DNA of 64,000 bases from Naumannella cuiyingiana (GTDB taxonomy: Bacteria > Actinomycetota > Actinomycetes > Propionibacteriales > Propionibacteriaceae). Location of the stretch: assembly GCF_013408305.1 (NCBI RefSeq), contig NZ_JACBZS010000001.1:682001-746000 (forward strand), given 5' to 3'. Below the pieces are notes generated by a model, which saw nothing but the letters and a program-made list of their open reading frames with translations, searched no databases and had not been told where the DNA came from. Shown piece after piece: positions 16,899 through 26,008 of the stretch. Made by a program: the position numbers and the translations under genes. The stretch's first letter is position 1. Each line of letters opens with the position of its first letter.

Positions 16899-18164
16899 GT
16901 GACGAGAGGGGGCGGGCCGCGGGTCGGGGCCGGCCTGCTGGCCCTGGTTGCCCTGCTCTCGCTCGCCGCGAATCTGCGCGTCGCCGCGGTGGCGGTCAGC
17001 CCCGAGCTCAGCCCCATCCGTGCCGATCTCGCCATGACGGGCGTCGTGGCCGGCCTGCTCACCTCGCTGCCGGTGATCTGCTTCGCGATCTTCGGGATCC
17101 TCGCCCCGGCTCTCAGTGGGCTGGTCGGCCTGCACCGGGCGGTCGCGCTGGGCCTGCTCGCCGTGGTGGCCGGACAGGCGGGCCGGGTGTTCGCCCAGGA
17201 CCAGGTGACGTTCCTGGCGTTGTCCGCGCTCGCGCTGGCCGGGATGGCGCTCGGCAATGTGTTGTTGCCCGCGCTGGTCAAGCTGCATTTCCCGGACCGG
17301 GTGGGTCAGGTGACGGCGTGGTACACGACGACGCTGATGATCGGGATGACGCTGGCCAGCGTCGGCACCGCGCCGCTCGCGGACGCCGTCGGCGGCTGGC
17401 GCCCCGCGCTGGCGGTCTGGGCCGTGCTGGCCGCGATCTGTCTGGCGCCGTGGCTGGGGCTGCTCGGCCATGACGCCCGGATCGGCCCCGCCGAGCGGCG
17501 GGTCGGGCTGGGCGAGATCGCGCGCACCCCGACCGCGTGGATCCTGACGGCCTTCTTCGCGCTGCAGGCGATGCAGGCCTATGCCCTGTTCGGTTGGCTG
17601 CCGACGATCTTCGTCGATGCGGGCCTGGACCGCGTCACTGCCGGGGCCCTGCTAGCCGTCGTCGCCGGCATCGGCGTACCGCTCGCGCTGGTCTTCAGCT
17701 ACTGGACGGCGCGGCACCCGAGCCCCTACGGGCTGATCGGCGTGACGATCGGCTTCGCGGTGATCGGCGACCTGGGGCTGTTGCTGGCTCCCACGGCGGC
17801 GCCCGTGCTGTGGGCGATCATCCTCGGCATCGGCAACTCCAGCTTCCCGATCTATCTGGCGATGATCGGGCACCGCGCCCGCACGACGGCCGGGCTGCGG
17901 TCGCTCTCGGCGTTCACCCAGAGCACCGGGTACGCCTTCGGCCTGCTCGGCCCGATGGCGGTCGGTGTCCTGCGCGATGCCACCGGCGGGTGGACCTGGC
18001 CGCTGGCGCTGATGATGGCGATCTCGGTCCTGATGGCCTTCTTCGCCCTGCTCGCCGCGCGGCCGCGGGTGATCGAGGACGAGCTGCCGGCGGCCGGCAG
18101 CGCTCAGCCGGTCGTCGACCGTGCCCAGTGCGCGGCCGCCGAGTCCGAACGTCCGGCGCCGTAG
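16899..18164 (+). CDS. MFS transporter, CynX/NimT type
   Basis: 421-residue inner-membrane transporter with about twelve hydrophobic segments. The N-terminal LAANLRVAAVAVSPELSPI and the GNVLLPALVKLHFPDRVG loop are typical of the CynX/NimT (cyanate/nitroimidazole) subfamily. The substrate is unknown. The start is a GTG at 16899, six bases after a TAGAGT box. The 3' end overlaps the convergent HTH gene by 61 nt. Confidence 0.85.
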   Translation: MTRGGGPRVGAGLLALVALLSLAANLRVAAVAVSPELSPIRADLAMTGVVAGLLTSLPVICFAIFGILAPALSGLVGLHRAVALGLLAVVAGQAGRVFAQDQVTFLALSALALAGMALGNVLLPALVKLHFPDRVGQVTAWYTTTLMIGMTLASVGTAPLADAVGGWRPALAVWAVLAAICLAPWLGLLGHDARIGPAERRVGLGEIARTPTAWILTAFFALQAMQAYALFGWLPTIFVDAGLDRVTAGALLAVVAGIGVPLALVFSYWTARHPSPYGLIGVTIGFAVIGDLGLLLAPTAAPVLWAIILGIGNSSFPIYLAMIGHRARTTAGLRSLSAFTQSTGYAFGLLGPMAVGVLRDATGGWTWPLALMMAISVLMAFFALLAARPRVIEDELPAAGSAQPVVDRAQCAAAESERPAP

Positions 18165-18640
18165 ATCCGCAGCAGTTCCGCGATCGCGGGGAACTCCGCG
18201 TCCAGTCGGTCGGCGGCGGACAGGAAGTCCCCGGCGGCCGCCACGCCGCGGAACATGCCCTGGGTCTGCCGGGCGAGCGCCCCGGGGTCGTCCGACGAGG
18301 CGGCGGTCGAGAGCTCGGTGGTGGCCCAACTGTCGCTCGATGCCTCGATTCCGGCCAGCCGGTCGGCGAGCTCTCCCGCCCCGACGCGGCCCGCGGTCGC
18401 ATCGGCGGCCAGCGCCCGCAACTGACCCAGCCGGGCATGCGCGACCGGGTTGCCGATCTTCACGCGGCGGCCCGCTACGAGGTGGGAAAGCATCGGGGCC
18501 GACAGCCCGAGGACCGCGGCGATCCGGGCCTGGTTCAGGCCCAGCGCGCGGCCGATCTCGGCGATGATCTCCGCGAGCGGCTGGCCGTAGAGTGCGGCCT
18601 GGCTCGCGCGGTGGCTGGCTGTCGGGTCGTCGGGCACCAC
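18104..18640 (-). CDS. XRE-like helix-turn-helix protein
   Basis: About 178 residues. The HTH is near the N-terminus: LNQARIAAVLGLSAPMLSHLV (about residues 35-55), followed by GRRVKIGNPVAHARL. The rest is alpha-helical and unannotated. A TAGGCT box (minus strand, 18644-18649) is 6 nt before a second GTG at 18637, so the true start may be that codon. It is divergent from the VWA-domain gene, and I suspect it regulates that gene or the nearby kinase cluster. Confidence 0.7.
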   Translation of the reverse strand: MVPDDPTASHRASQAALYGQPLAEIIAEIGRALGLNQARIAAVLGLSAPMLSHLVAGRRVKIGNPVAHARLGQLRALAADATAGRVGAGELADRLAGIEASSDSWATTELSTAASSDDPGALARQTQGMFRGVAAAGDFLSAADRLDAEFPAIAELLRIYGAGRSDSAAAHWARSTTG

Positions 18641-18680
18641 GCCAGCCTAGGACAGGCGATGACGGATGGAAACGAAATGC

Positions 18681-18710
18681 TTGACACTGGTTCCGAACGT
18701 AGTCAATACT
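18681..18710 (+). promoter_or_regulatory. Promoter of the VWA-domain gene
   Basis: TTGACA at 18681-18686 and AATACT at 18705-18710, 18 bp apart, about 33 bp before the ribosome site. Within and just past it, CGAACG (18694-18699) and CGTTCG (18714-18719) form an inverted repeat that could be an operator. This is the best match to a consensus -35 box I found in the window. Confidence 0.6.
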
Positions 18711-18742
18711 TTCCGTTCGTAAACACCTGGGAAAGGGGAACC

Positions 18743-20542
18743 ATGCGTATCCGACATCTCATCGCCCTCGCAGCGAGTCTGGGGCTGATGCTCACCTGGC
18801 TCGTCGCCGGGCCCGCCGCGCTGAGCCGGGCCGATGTCCCCGACGGCCGACTGCTGATGGTGCTCGACTCGTCCGGGTCGATGAACGAACCCGCCGGCGA
18901 CGACCGCAGCAAGATCGACGCCGCCAAGACCGCGCTGACCTCGGTCGCCGACTCGCTGCCCGCCGACGCGCAGGTGGGCATGCGCGTCTACGGCGCCACA
19001 GTGTTCTCCGCCGACGACCCCGGCGCCTGTGAGGACTCCCAGCTCGTCGTTCCGATCGGAACCGGCAACGCCGCCGCGCTGAAGGCCGAGATCGCGAAGT
19101 ACAAGCCGTTCGGCGAGACTCCGATGGCCTATGCCCTGGAACAGGCCGCCAAGGATCTCGGCGGTGAGGGCCGGCGCTCGATCCTGCTGGTCTCCGACGG
19201 CGAGGAGACCTGCGCACCGGACCCGTGCAAGGTGGCCCAGCAGATCGCCGATCGGGGCATCGACCTGCGGATCGACGTCGTCGGCTTCCAGGTCTCCGGG
19301 CAGGCCCGCGAACAGCTCGAATGCATCGCCGACAAGGGCCGGGGCGGCTACTACGACGCCGCCGACACCGAACAGCTCACCCAGTCGCTGAACGAGGCGA
19401 AGGACCAGGCGCTGAACCCGTTCGAGGTCACCGGCACGCCGGTGGAGGGTACGCCGGACTCGGCCGCGGCGCCGCCGCTGACCACGGGCCGCTGGGTGGA
19501 CAAGCTGGGCGCGCCGGGTCAGGCCAGGCATTACCGGCTGACCCGCACGGTGGAGGGCTCGTCCTTCTGGGTCGGCGCCAGCATGCAGCCGCCGTCCAGC
19601 TCAGACGCCCAGGTCTCGCTGCGCCTGTCCCCGCTCGGCCAGCCCAGCCTGAGCTGCGGCGACGACATCGCCAGCCGGATCACCGCAAGCTTCTCCCGGA
19701 CCCTGCTGACCGGGGTCGCGAACTCGTGGCTGCCGCCGGACTCGACGAAGACCGACTGCCTGACCGGCGATCTGGTCCTCAGCGTCACCCCGGCGGAGGC
19801 CTACGATCCGCTGGAGGGCCAACCGATCCAGATCAACGTCGTCGAGGAACCGCCGCTGGCCGCGGATGCTGCGATCCCGCAGCCGCCGGCCGACCCGACC
19901 TGGCAGCCGGTTCCCCTGGGCCAGCCGATCGACCGGCAGGGCGAGTTCAGCTTCGACACGGCACCGCTGATCGACCCGGGCACCTATCGGTTCACGATCA
20001 GCCCCGGCGATGTGCAACTCTTCCGCGTCCCGGCGGGCTGGGGGCAGCGCATCCAGGCGACCGTACTGATGCCGCCCGCGACCGGCGACGGATACGGGTC
20101 GTCGTTCAAGCTCCGGGTGCTGTCGCCGCTGGGCGGAGACGCCTCGGTCGATGCCGCCGAATCGCCCAACTCGAGCTCCGACAGCACCTCGACGGGCACG
20201 GAGTCCGCGGCGTCGGTGTCGACCTATCCGATCGCCTACCGCAACCGGGAGCTGCCCACCGAGGCCCGGACGAGCGCGGCCCTGCCGGGCGAGTATCTGA
20301 TCGCGGTCACCTACGACGAGGGCGACGGTGAGACCATGACGGCGACCCTGCAGGCGGACGTGATCGGCGACGACGCCCAGGTCCCGGACTATCAGGGCGA
20401 CCCGCCGGACGTCCGCGGCCCCGGGAACGATCGCGGCCTGCTGGGCGGGCGGCCCTGGCCGTTGATCATCGGTCTGGCCGGCGGCGCGGCGGCTCTGGTC
20501 GCGATCGGCGGCGGCGCGCTGTGGCTGTTGCGGCGCGGCTGA
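18743..20542 (+). CDS. VWA-domain secreted/membrane-anchored protein
   Basis: 599 residues. A signal peptide (cleavage near SRADVPDG) is followed by a von Willebrand A domain at about 30-210. Its metal-ion-dependent adhesion site is complete: DSSGSMNE, the Thr in GETPMAYALE, and VSDGEETC. A large extracytoplasmic region follows with no family I recognise. A C-terminal membrane helix (LIIGLAGGAAALVAIGGGAL) ends in a short basic tail, so most of the protein faces outside. The start is an ATG with GAAAGGGGAA upstream. It converges with the Ser/Thr kinase gene, and the two may belong to one sensory system. Confidence 0.85.
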   Translation: MRIRHLIALAASLGLMLTWLVAGPAALSRADVPDGRLLMVLDSSGSMNEPAGDDRSKIDAAKTALTSVADSLPADAQVGMRVYGATVFSADDPGACEDSQLVVPIGTGNAAALKAEIAKYKPFGETPMAYALEQAAKDLGGEGRRSILLVSDGEETCAPDPCKVAQQIADRGIDLRIDVVGFQVSGQAREQLECIADKGRGGYYDAADTEQLTQSLNEAKDQALNPFEVTGTPVEGTPDSAAAPPLTTGRWVDKLGAPGQARHYRLTRTVEGSSFWVGASMQPPSSSDAQVSLRLSPLGQPSLSCGDDIASRITASFSRTLLTGVANSWLPPDSTKTDCLTGDLVLSVTPAEAYDPLEGQPIQINVVEEPPLAADAAIPQPPADPTWQPVPLGQPIDRQGEFSFDTAPLIDPGTYRFTISPGDVQLFRVPAGWGQRIQATVLMPPATGDGYGSSFKLRVLSPLGGDASVDAAESPNSSSDSTSTGTESAASVSTYPIAYRNRELPTEARTSAALPGEYLIAVTYDEGDGETMTATLQADVIGDDAQVPDYQGDPPDVRGPGNDRGLLGGRPWPLIIGLAGGAAALVAIGGGALWLLRRG

Positions 20543-20575
20543 GCGCGTCACGACAGCACGCCCGCCGCCCGGGGA

Positions 20576-21595
20576 TCACCCGAGCAGGATCACGAGGATC
20601 GCCACCACCAGCGCGATGGCGCCGAGAAAGGCGCCGGCGGTGAGAACGATCAGCGCCGTCTTCCGAGCGCCCCGTCCGGAGTTCCGGGCGGGGCGCTGCG
20701 CGCGGGCCGGGGCGGCGATCCGACGGCCGGTGCCGGGATCCACCGGCGTCGGGGTCGGCGGGGAATCGATCAGCGTGCGCCGCGGCAGGGCGGCGAGCTG
20801 ATCGAACACCTCGGGCGGATCGGGTTCGGCCAGCCACGGCGTACCCCCGGTGAGCAGGCCGGTACGCCGCAGCTCGGCGCGGGCGTCGGCCGCCGACGAC
20901 GGCCGGCGCCGCGGATCGGGATCGGTGAGCCGGGCGAGGAACGGCCACAGCGGCGACGGCCAGTTCTCGGGCAGGCCGCGCGACGGCTGGCCGGTGATCA
21001 TCCGCTTGCCGACGACGCCGGCCGCGTGGAGATCGTGCCGTGGTTCCGGCTCGGCGCCGCGGGCCTGTTCCGGCGCCATGTAGCCGAGCGTGCCGATGCT
21101 CATCGAGGTGTGGGTCAGGCGCGGCTCGTCCATGATCACCGAGACGCCGAAGTCGGAGACCCGCAGCCGGGGCATCCCGGTCCCGGTGGCATCCAGCAGC
21201 AGGTTGGCCGGCTTGATGTCGCGGTGCACGACCCCGTGGGCGTGGATCGCCTCCAGCGCGGCGAGCAGTTGGTCGAGCAGGACCGCGGCATAGGCGTCGG
21301 GCAGGGCACCGTGATCGCCGAGCAGCGTCTCCAGCGAGCCGCCGGCGACGAGGTCCATGGCCAGCACGACCCGGTCGTCGTCGGCCGCCCACCCGGTCGG
21401 TGCGAGCACGTGCGGGTGATCGATCCGCAGGGCCTGTTCGCGGACGAAGCGCAGCACCATCGCCGCATCGGAGTGGGTCAGTTGCTTGGCGGCGATCCAG
21501 CGCCCGCTCTTGCGGTCGAAGGCACGCCAGACCCGACCCATGCCGCCGTCACCGATCCGGTCGTACAGCTCGAAGCGCCCCGCGACAAGCTCCAT
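20576..21595 (-). CDS. Ser/Thr protein kinase with C-terminal membrane anchor
   Basis: 339 residues. The eukaryotic-like kinase domain fills the first ~265 residues: P-loop GDGGMG (15-20), catalytic Lys in WIAAKQL, HRDIKPANLL, DFG and APEQ are all intact. After a basic, proline-rich juxtamembrane segment a single helix (TALIVLTAGAFLGAIALVV) ends the protein almost at once, so there is no extracellular sensor domain such as PASTA. The start at 21595 is one base after the CPBP stop (TGA-G-ATG), so it is coupled to CPBP and, through it, to ndk. The targets are unknown. Confidence 0.9.
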   Translation of the reverse strand: MELVAGRFELYDRIGDGGMGRVWRAFDRKSGRWIAAKQLTHSDAAMVLRFVREQALRIDHPHVLAPTGWAADDDRVVLAMDLVAGGSLETLLGDHGALPDAYAAVLLDQLLAALEAIHAHGVVHRDIKPANLLLDATGTGMPRLRVSDFGVSVIMDEPRLTHTSMSIGTLGYMAPEQARGAEPEPRHDLHAAGVVGKRMITGQPSRGLPENWPSPLWPFLARLTDPDPRRRPSSAADARAELRRTGLLTGGTPWLAEPDPPEVFDQLAALPRRTLIDSPPTPTPVDPGTGRRIAAPARAQRPARNSGRGARKTALIVLTAGAFLGAIALVVAILVILLG

Positions 21596-21596
21596 C

Positions 21597-22781
21597 TCAG
21601 CCCCGACCGGCCACTGCCGCGGGCGCGGACTCGCGACGCAGGCCGCGGCGGCTCGCCCACCACACCAGCACGACCGACAAGACCACCAGCACGACCACAT
21701 TGGGCACCAGCTCGACCGGATTGACCGTGCCGGCGCCGCGTTCGAACAGCGAGCCGCCCTCCCCGGCGTAGAAGGCGACGATCAGCGAGACGAGATTGTT
21801 GACCACGTGCAACGCGATGGCCACGCCGAGGCCGCCGGTCAGCCAGGTCGCGATGCTCATGATCATCCCGAAGCAGAAGTAGTAGACGTTCAGCCAGACG
21901 TCGCCCGCCCCGTGCAGGGTCATGAAGACCATGGAGCAGAGCACCCAGGCGAGAATCATGCCGACCCAGCGGTGCGGGATCCACGACGCGATGGCCCGGG
22001 GCAGGAATCCGCGGAAGGCGTACTCCTCCCCCGCCGCCTGCAGTGGTGTGGTGAGCAGCGTGAAGGCCAGATAGAGCCCGAAATCGGGATCATTGCCGAA
22101 CGGCGGGAACGGCTCCAGCAGGCCGAGCACGACATACATCAGCAGATAGCCGACCAGGGCCGCCCCGAAACAGCGGGCCAGCCAACCCCAGCGCAGCTTG
22201 CCGTCGACCGAGGCCAGCCAGCCCGGCCGCTGTCCGAAGAAGATCAACTGGGCAAGGATCGCGATACCGATCAGCGCGGCGAGCCCGAGGTTGTTGGCGA
22301 CGAAGGTCGCCGGCGTCACCTCGAGCTCGGCGGGGCTCAAGGCGTCGAAGTCGGTTCGGCCCGTCGCGATGTCCACCCCGAAGCCGATCGCGCCGAAGAC
22401 CAGCGACGCCACGAAACCGAGCCCGACGAAGAAGACGATGCCGACCAGCGGGCGCCACCAGCGCAGCGCCGGCGTCCGATAGAACCGGTAGTAGTTCCGC
22501 GGCTCGACGGGCAGCATCGGCGGCCGCCCCGGATGGGCCATCGGCACCGGGTGGTGCGGTGCGCCCGGCGGGTACGCCACGGGCGGGCCCGGCTGCGCAC
22601 CCGGGTGATGGGCGCCGGGCGGGACGGCCGCCGGCGGGAAGCCCCCGGGACCCGGAGCCGGGGGAAAGCCGCCAGGTGGCACGGCGAAGCCGGCCGCTGG
22701 CGGCGGGAAGCCGTCGGGTGGCGCAGCGGCGTCGCCGGGCACGGCGCCCGGCGGCCGGTCCCCGGGCGGGGGTGCCGTCAT
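21597..22781 (-). CDS. CPBP-family intramembrane metalloprotease
   Basis: 394 residues. The first ~100 are low-complexity Pro/Gly repeats ([15 protein letters not shown] type), presumably cytosolic. About eight hydrophobic segments follow. The CPBP/ABI active-site motifs are present: [12 protein letters not shown] (EExxxR), FMTLHG and ALHVVNN. Such proteins are intramembrane proteases used in maturation of secreted peptides or in stress signalling; the substrate here is unknown. It overlaps ndk by 4 nt (ATGA) and is followed by the kinase gene with a 1-nt gap, so the three genes form one operon. Confidence 0.88.
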   Translation of the reverse strand: MTAPPPGDRPPGAVPGDAAAPPDGFPPPAAGFAVPPGGFPPAPGPGGFPPAAVPPGAHHPGAQPGPPVAYPPGAPHHPVPMAHPGRPPMLPVEPRNYYRFYRTPALRWWRPLVGIVFFVGLGFVASLVFGAIGFGVDIATGRTDFDALSPAELEVTPATFVANNLGLAALIGIAILAQLIFFGQRPGWLASVDGKLRWGWLARCFGAALVGYLLMYVVLGLLEPFPPFGNDPDFGLYLAFTLLTTPLQAAGEEYAFRGFLPRAIASWIPHRWVGMILAWVLCSMVFMTLHGAGDVWLNVYYFCFGMIMSIATWLTGGLGVAIALHVVNNLVSLIVAFYAGEGGSLFERGAGTVNPVELVPNVVVLVVLSVVLVWWASRRGLRRESAPAAVAGRG

Positions 22782-23197
22782 CGGGCCGGCACCTCGCCTG
22801 GGAACCAGAGGGCGATCTCGCGCTCGGCGGATTCTGGTGAGTCGGAGCCGTGGACCAGATTCTCCCGGTTGGACAGGGCGAGATCGCCGCGGATGGTGCC
22901 CGGCGCCGCCACCCGGGCGTCGGTCGCGCCGTTCAGCAGGCGTACCACCTCGATGGCCGAATCGCCGGACAGGATCATCGCGATCGACGGCCCGGAGGTG
23001 ACGAAGGCCCGCAGCGGCGGGTAGAAATCCCGCTCGACGTGCTCGGCGTAGTGGGCGTCGGCCAGTTCGGCATCGACGTGGCGCAGCTCCAGCGCCTCGA
23101 TCGCGAGGCCCTTCGCCTCGTAACGGTGCAGGATCTCACCGACCAGCCCACGCCGCACGGCATCGGGCTTGATCAGGACGAAGGTGCGCTGAGTCAT
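22778..23197 (-). CDS. ndk: Nucleoside diphosphate kinase
   Basis: 139-residue cytosolic enzyme that transfers the terminal phosphate from ATP to NDPs. It starts [17 protein letters not shown], and the active-site histidine lies in [23 protein letters not shown] box on the minus strand (23204-23209) is 6 nt before the ATG, pointing to a leaderless message started inside the gap after the DUF4233 gene. It heads an overlapping operon with the CPBP protease and the Ser/Thr kinase, an unusual partnership. Confidence 0.97.
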   Translation of the reverse strand: MTQRTFVLIKPDAVRRGLVGEILHRYEAKGLAIEALELRHVDAELADAHYAEHVERDFYPPLRAFVTSGPSIAMILSGDSAIEVVRLLNGATDARVAAPGTIRGDLALSNRENLVHGSDSPESAEREIALWFPGEVPAR

Positions 23198-23219
23198 GCC
23201 GCAACCCTAATGGTGAGGC

Positions 23220-23570
23220 TCAGTCGGTGTCCCGGGCGCGCGCCTCCAGCCGGCGCCCGAGCACGATGCCGAGCACCCACAGCCCGCCGAAGACCAGCGC
23301 CATGATCCAGATCGCCGGATTCACGAAGCCGAGCGCGACGGCGCCGAGCTGGACCAGCCAGCCCAGCAGATAGCCGAAGCTGCCCCGCCGCAGCGTCGCC
23401 GCCGCGAGCAGGGCCAGCAGCGCCAGCCCGCCGCCGAGCAGCACCGCCAGCCACAGCGGGCGTTGCGAGATCTGGTAGATCACGAAGATCGACAGGCCGA
23501 AGACGATCACCTCGAAGGCGAGCACCGACAACAGCACCGACTGCATGGGGTTGCCCGGCTGCAGTCTCAT
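23220..23570 (-). CDS. DUF4233-family membrane protein
   Basis: 116 residues with four hydrophobic segments, starting MRLQPGNPMQSVLLSVLAFE. It belongs to the small DUF4233 family that usually sits between folC and ndk in actinobacteria. It is still next to ndk here, but folC has been separated from it by a GH31 gene. The function is unknown. The ATG at 23546 is an alternative start. Confidence 0.8.
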   Translation of the reverse strand: MRLQPGNPMQSVLLSVLAFEVIVFGLSIFVIYQISQRPLWLAVLLGGGLALLALLAAATLRRGSFGYLLGWLVQLGAVALGFVNPAIWIMALVFGGLWVLGIVLGRRLEARARDTD

Positions 23571-23623
23571 CGGGCCGTCATCCTCATGCGGCCATCATCG
23601 CACCGGCCTGCCAGACTGTCCGC

Positions 23624-26008
23624 ATGGCCCAGTCGACGCCGACCCACCCATCCCTGCCCGCACATCTGCGTCTGGCGACCACGCCGGAGGCCCGGCCGGA
23701 GGCGGTGATCACCGGGCCCCACTGGCGGATCACGATGCTCAGTTCCCGCCTGGTCCGCCTGGAATGGTCGCCCGACGACGAGTTCGAGGACCGCGCGACC
23801 CAGCTCGTGATCAACCGCGATCTCGAGGTGCCCGCGTTCTCCGTCGAGCGGGACGGCGACGGGGTGTTGATCACCACCGAGCATCTGCGACTGAGCTACG
23901 ACGGCCAGGAGTTCTCCCCGACCGGGCTGCGGATCGAGCTGCTCGGGGGGATCTCCAACTACCACTCGGTGTGGCGGCCGGGCGTACCCCCCGATCCGTG
24001 GGAGGGCGAGGACTCGAACCCGGGCGGCACCGCGCGCACCCTCGACGGGGTCGACGGGCGGATCGCGCTCGACCCGGGGCTGATCAACCATCACGGGTAC
24101 GCCGAGGTCGACGACTCGGCCACCCTCGCCCTCACCGATCGCGGCTGGGTCGAGCCGCGTCGGCCCGGCAATCGCGATCTCTACGTCTTCGCCCACGGCC
24201 ACGACTACGCCGCCGCCGTGCGCGAGTTCACCCAGATCGCCGGGCCGCAGCCGATGCTCCCGCGCTATGCGTTCGGCAACTGGTGGAGCCGCTACCACCG
24301 CTACACCGACGAGGAGTACCGCGAGCTGATCGAGCGGTTCGCCGCCGAGGACCTGCCGTTCAGCGTCGCGGTGATCGACATGGACTGGCACTGGACCGAG
24401 CCCGACCCGCGCTTCGGCTCGGGCTGGACGGGATACTCCTGGAACACCGAGCTGTTCCCCGATCCGCCGCAATTCCTTGCCTGGCTGCACGAACAGGGGC
24501 TGCGGGTGACGCTGAACGTGCACCCGGCCGACGGCATCCGCGCCTTCGAGGACCGCTACCCCGAGACCGCCCGCGCCCGCGGGATCGACCCGGCCAGCGA
24601 ACGACCGGTGCTGTTCGACATCGCCGACCCGACCTTCGTGCCGCCCTATCTCGATCTTGTGCACCACCCCCTGGAGGACGAGGGCGTCGACTTCTGGTGG
24701 CTGGACTGGCAGTCCGGCCCGTACTCGACGATGGCGGGGCTGGATCCGCTGTGGATGCTGAACCACGTGCACTACCTGGACTCCGGCCGGAACGGCGCCC
24801 GGCCGCTGACCTTCTCCCGGTACGCCGGGCTCGGCTCGCACCGCTACCCGATCGGCTTCTCCGGCGACACGGTGATCAGTTGGGAATCCCTGGACTTCCA
24901 GCCGGAGTTCACCGCATCCGCGGCCAATGTCGGCTACGGCTGGTGGAGCCACGATGTCGGCGGCCACACGTGGGGCGTGCGCGACGACGAGCTCGCGACC
25001 CGGTGGGTGCAGCTCGGCTGCTTCTCCCCGATCAATCGCCTGCACAGCACGAACTCGGCCTTCGCCTCCAAGGAACCATGGCGCTTCGACGCCATCGCCG
25101 AGGCGACGATGGGCGAGTTCCTCCGGCTGCGGCACCGGCTGGTGCCCTACCTCTACACGATGAACGAGCGTGCCCACCGCCTCGGTGAGCCGCTGGTGCG
25201 CCCGATCTACTGGTCGGACCCGGCCCGCACCGAGCCGTACCGGCATCCGAATGCCGCCCACTTCGGCACCGAGTTGATCATCGCACCGATCACCCGTCCC
25301 GCGGACCGACGGACCCGGCTGGGCCGCTCGACCGCCTGGCTGCCCGAGGGCGAGTGGATCGACATCTTCACCACCCAGCGCTACACCGGCGGCCGGGTGG
25401 CCGCCTTCCACCGCCCCCTGGCGGGCTACCCGGTGCTGGCCCGGGCCGGTGCGATCGTGCCGCTGACCGGCGAGGGCGAATACGGCATCGAGAACCCGGG
25501 GTCGCTGGAGATCCTGGTCTTCGCCGGCGCCGACGGCGAGTTCGAGCTGTACGAGGACGACGACGCGGCCGAGCCCCGTGCCGTGCGGACGCGGATCGCC
25601 TACGACGACGGGACGGGCGTGGTGACCGTGCATCGGGCGGTCGGCGACCGGTCGGTGCTGCCCGCCGAGCGCGATCTGGTGATCAGGCTGATCGGCGTGG
25701 ACCGGCCGCGGGCGCGCAAGCCTGCGTGGGACGAGGCGACGCGGACCGCGACCGTCGAGCTGCCCGCCACCCCGGTCGGGCGTACCGTCCGCGCGTCGTT
25801 CGGTACGCCGCGGATCGCACCCCCGCGCCACGACGAGATGATCATGGAGTTGTTGCAGACCTCCCAGGTCGAGATGCTGACCAAGCAGGCGCTGCAGCAG
25901 TTGCTGGTCGATCACGACCAGCCGCTGGACCGACTCGCGGCGCTGGAGGCGCTGGAGCTGGACCCGGCGTTGTTCGGCGCGCTGACCGAGATCCTGACCA
26001 GCCGCTGA
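23624..26008 (+). CDS. Glycoside hydrolase family 31 (alpha-glucosidase/xylosidase type)
   Basis: 794 residues without a signal peptide, so probably cytosolic. An N-terminal beta-sandwich precedes the catalytic barrel. IDMDWHW, the nucleophile region FWWLDWQSG (Asp near residue 360) and the acid/base region FSGDTVISW (Asp near 413) match GH31. It should release terminal alpha-linked glucose or xylose. A C-terminal helical extension of about 60 residues follows the usual beta domains. A CAGACT box 6 nt before the ATG may be a leaderless promoter. The gene sits between the DUF4233 gene and folC, facing the opposite way, and ends directly against the folC stop. Confidence 0.9.
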   Translation: MAQSTPTHPSLPAHLRLATTPEARPEAVITGPHWRITMLSSRLVRLEWSPDDEFEDRATQLVINRDLEVPAFSVERDGDGVLITTEHLRLSYDGQEFSPTGLRIELLGGISNYHSVWRPGVPPDPWEGEDSNPGGTARTLDGVDGRIALDPGLINHHGYAEVDDSATLALTDRGWVEPRRPGNRDLYVFAHGHDYAAAVREFTQIAGPQPMLPRYAFGNWWSRYHRYTDEEYRELIERFAAEDLPFSVAVIDMDWHWTEPDPRFGSGWTGYSWNTELFPDPPQFLAWLHEQGLRVTLNVHPADGIRAFEDRYPETARARGIDPASERPVLFDIADPTFVPPYLDLVHHPLEDEGVDFWWLDWQSGPYSTMAGLDPLWMLNHVHYLDSGRNGARPLTFSRYAGLGSHRYPIGFSGDTVISWESLDFQPEFTASAANVGYGWWSHDVGGHTWGVRDDELATRWVQLGCFSPINRLHSTNSAFASKEPWRFDAIAEATMGEFLRLRHRLVPYLYTMNERAHRLGEPLVRPIYWSDPARTEPYRHPNAAHFGTELIIAPITRPADRRTRLGRSTAWLPEGEWIDIFTTQRYTGGRVAAFHRPLAGYPVLARAGAIVPLTGEGEYGIENPGSLEILVFAGADGEFELYEDDDAAEPRAVRTRIAYDDGTGVVTVHRAVGDRSVLPAERDLVIRLIGVDRPRARKPAWDEATRTATVELPATPVGRTVRASFGTPRIAPPRHDEMIMELLQTSQVEMLTKQALQQLLVDHDQPLDRLAALEALELDPALFGALTEILTSR

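Noticed and set aside
17537-18742. Upstream extension of the VWA frame by about 400 codons
   Set aside because: It overlaps the MFS gene in another frame, and a clear ribosome site, signal peptide and promoter sit at 18681-18743.
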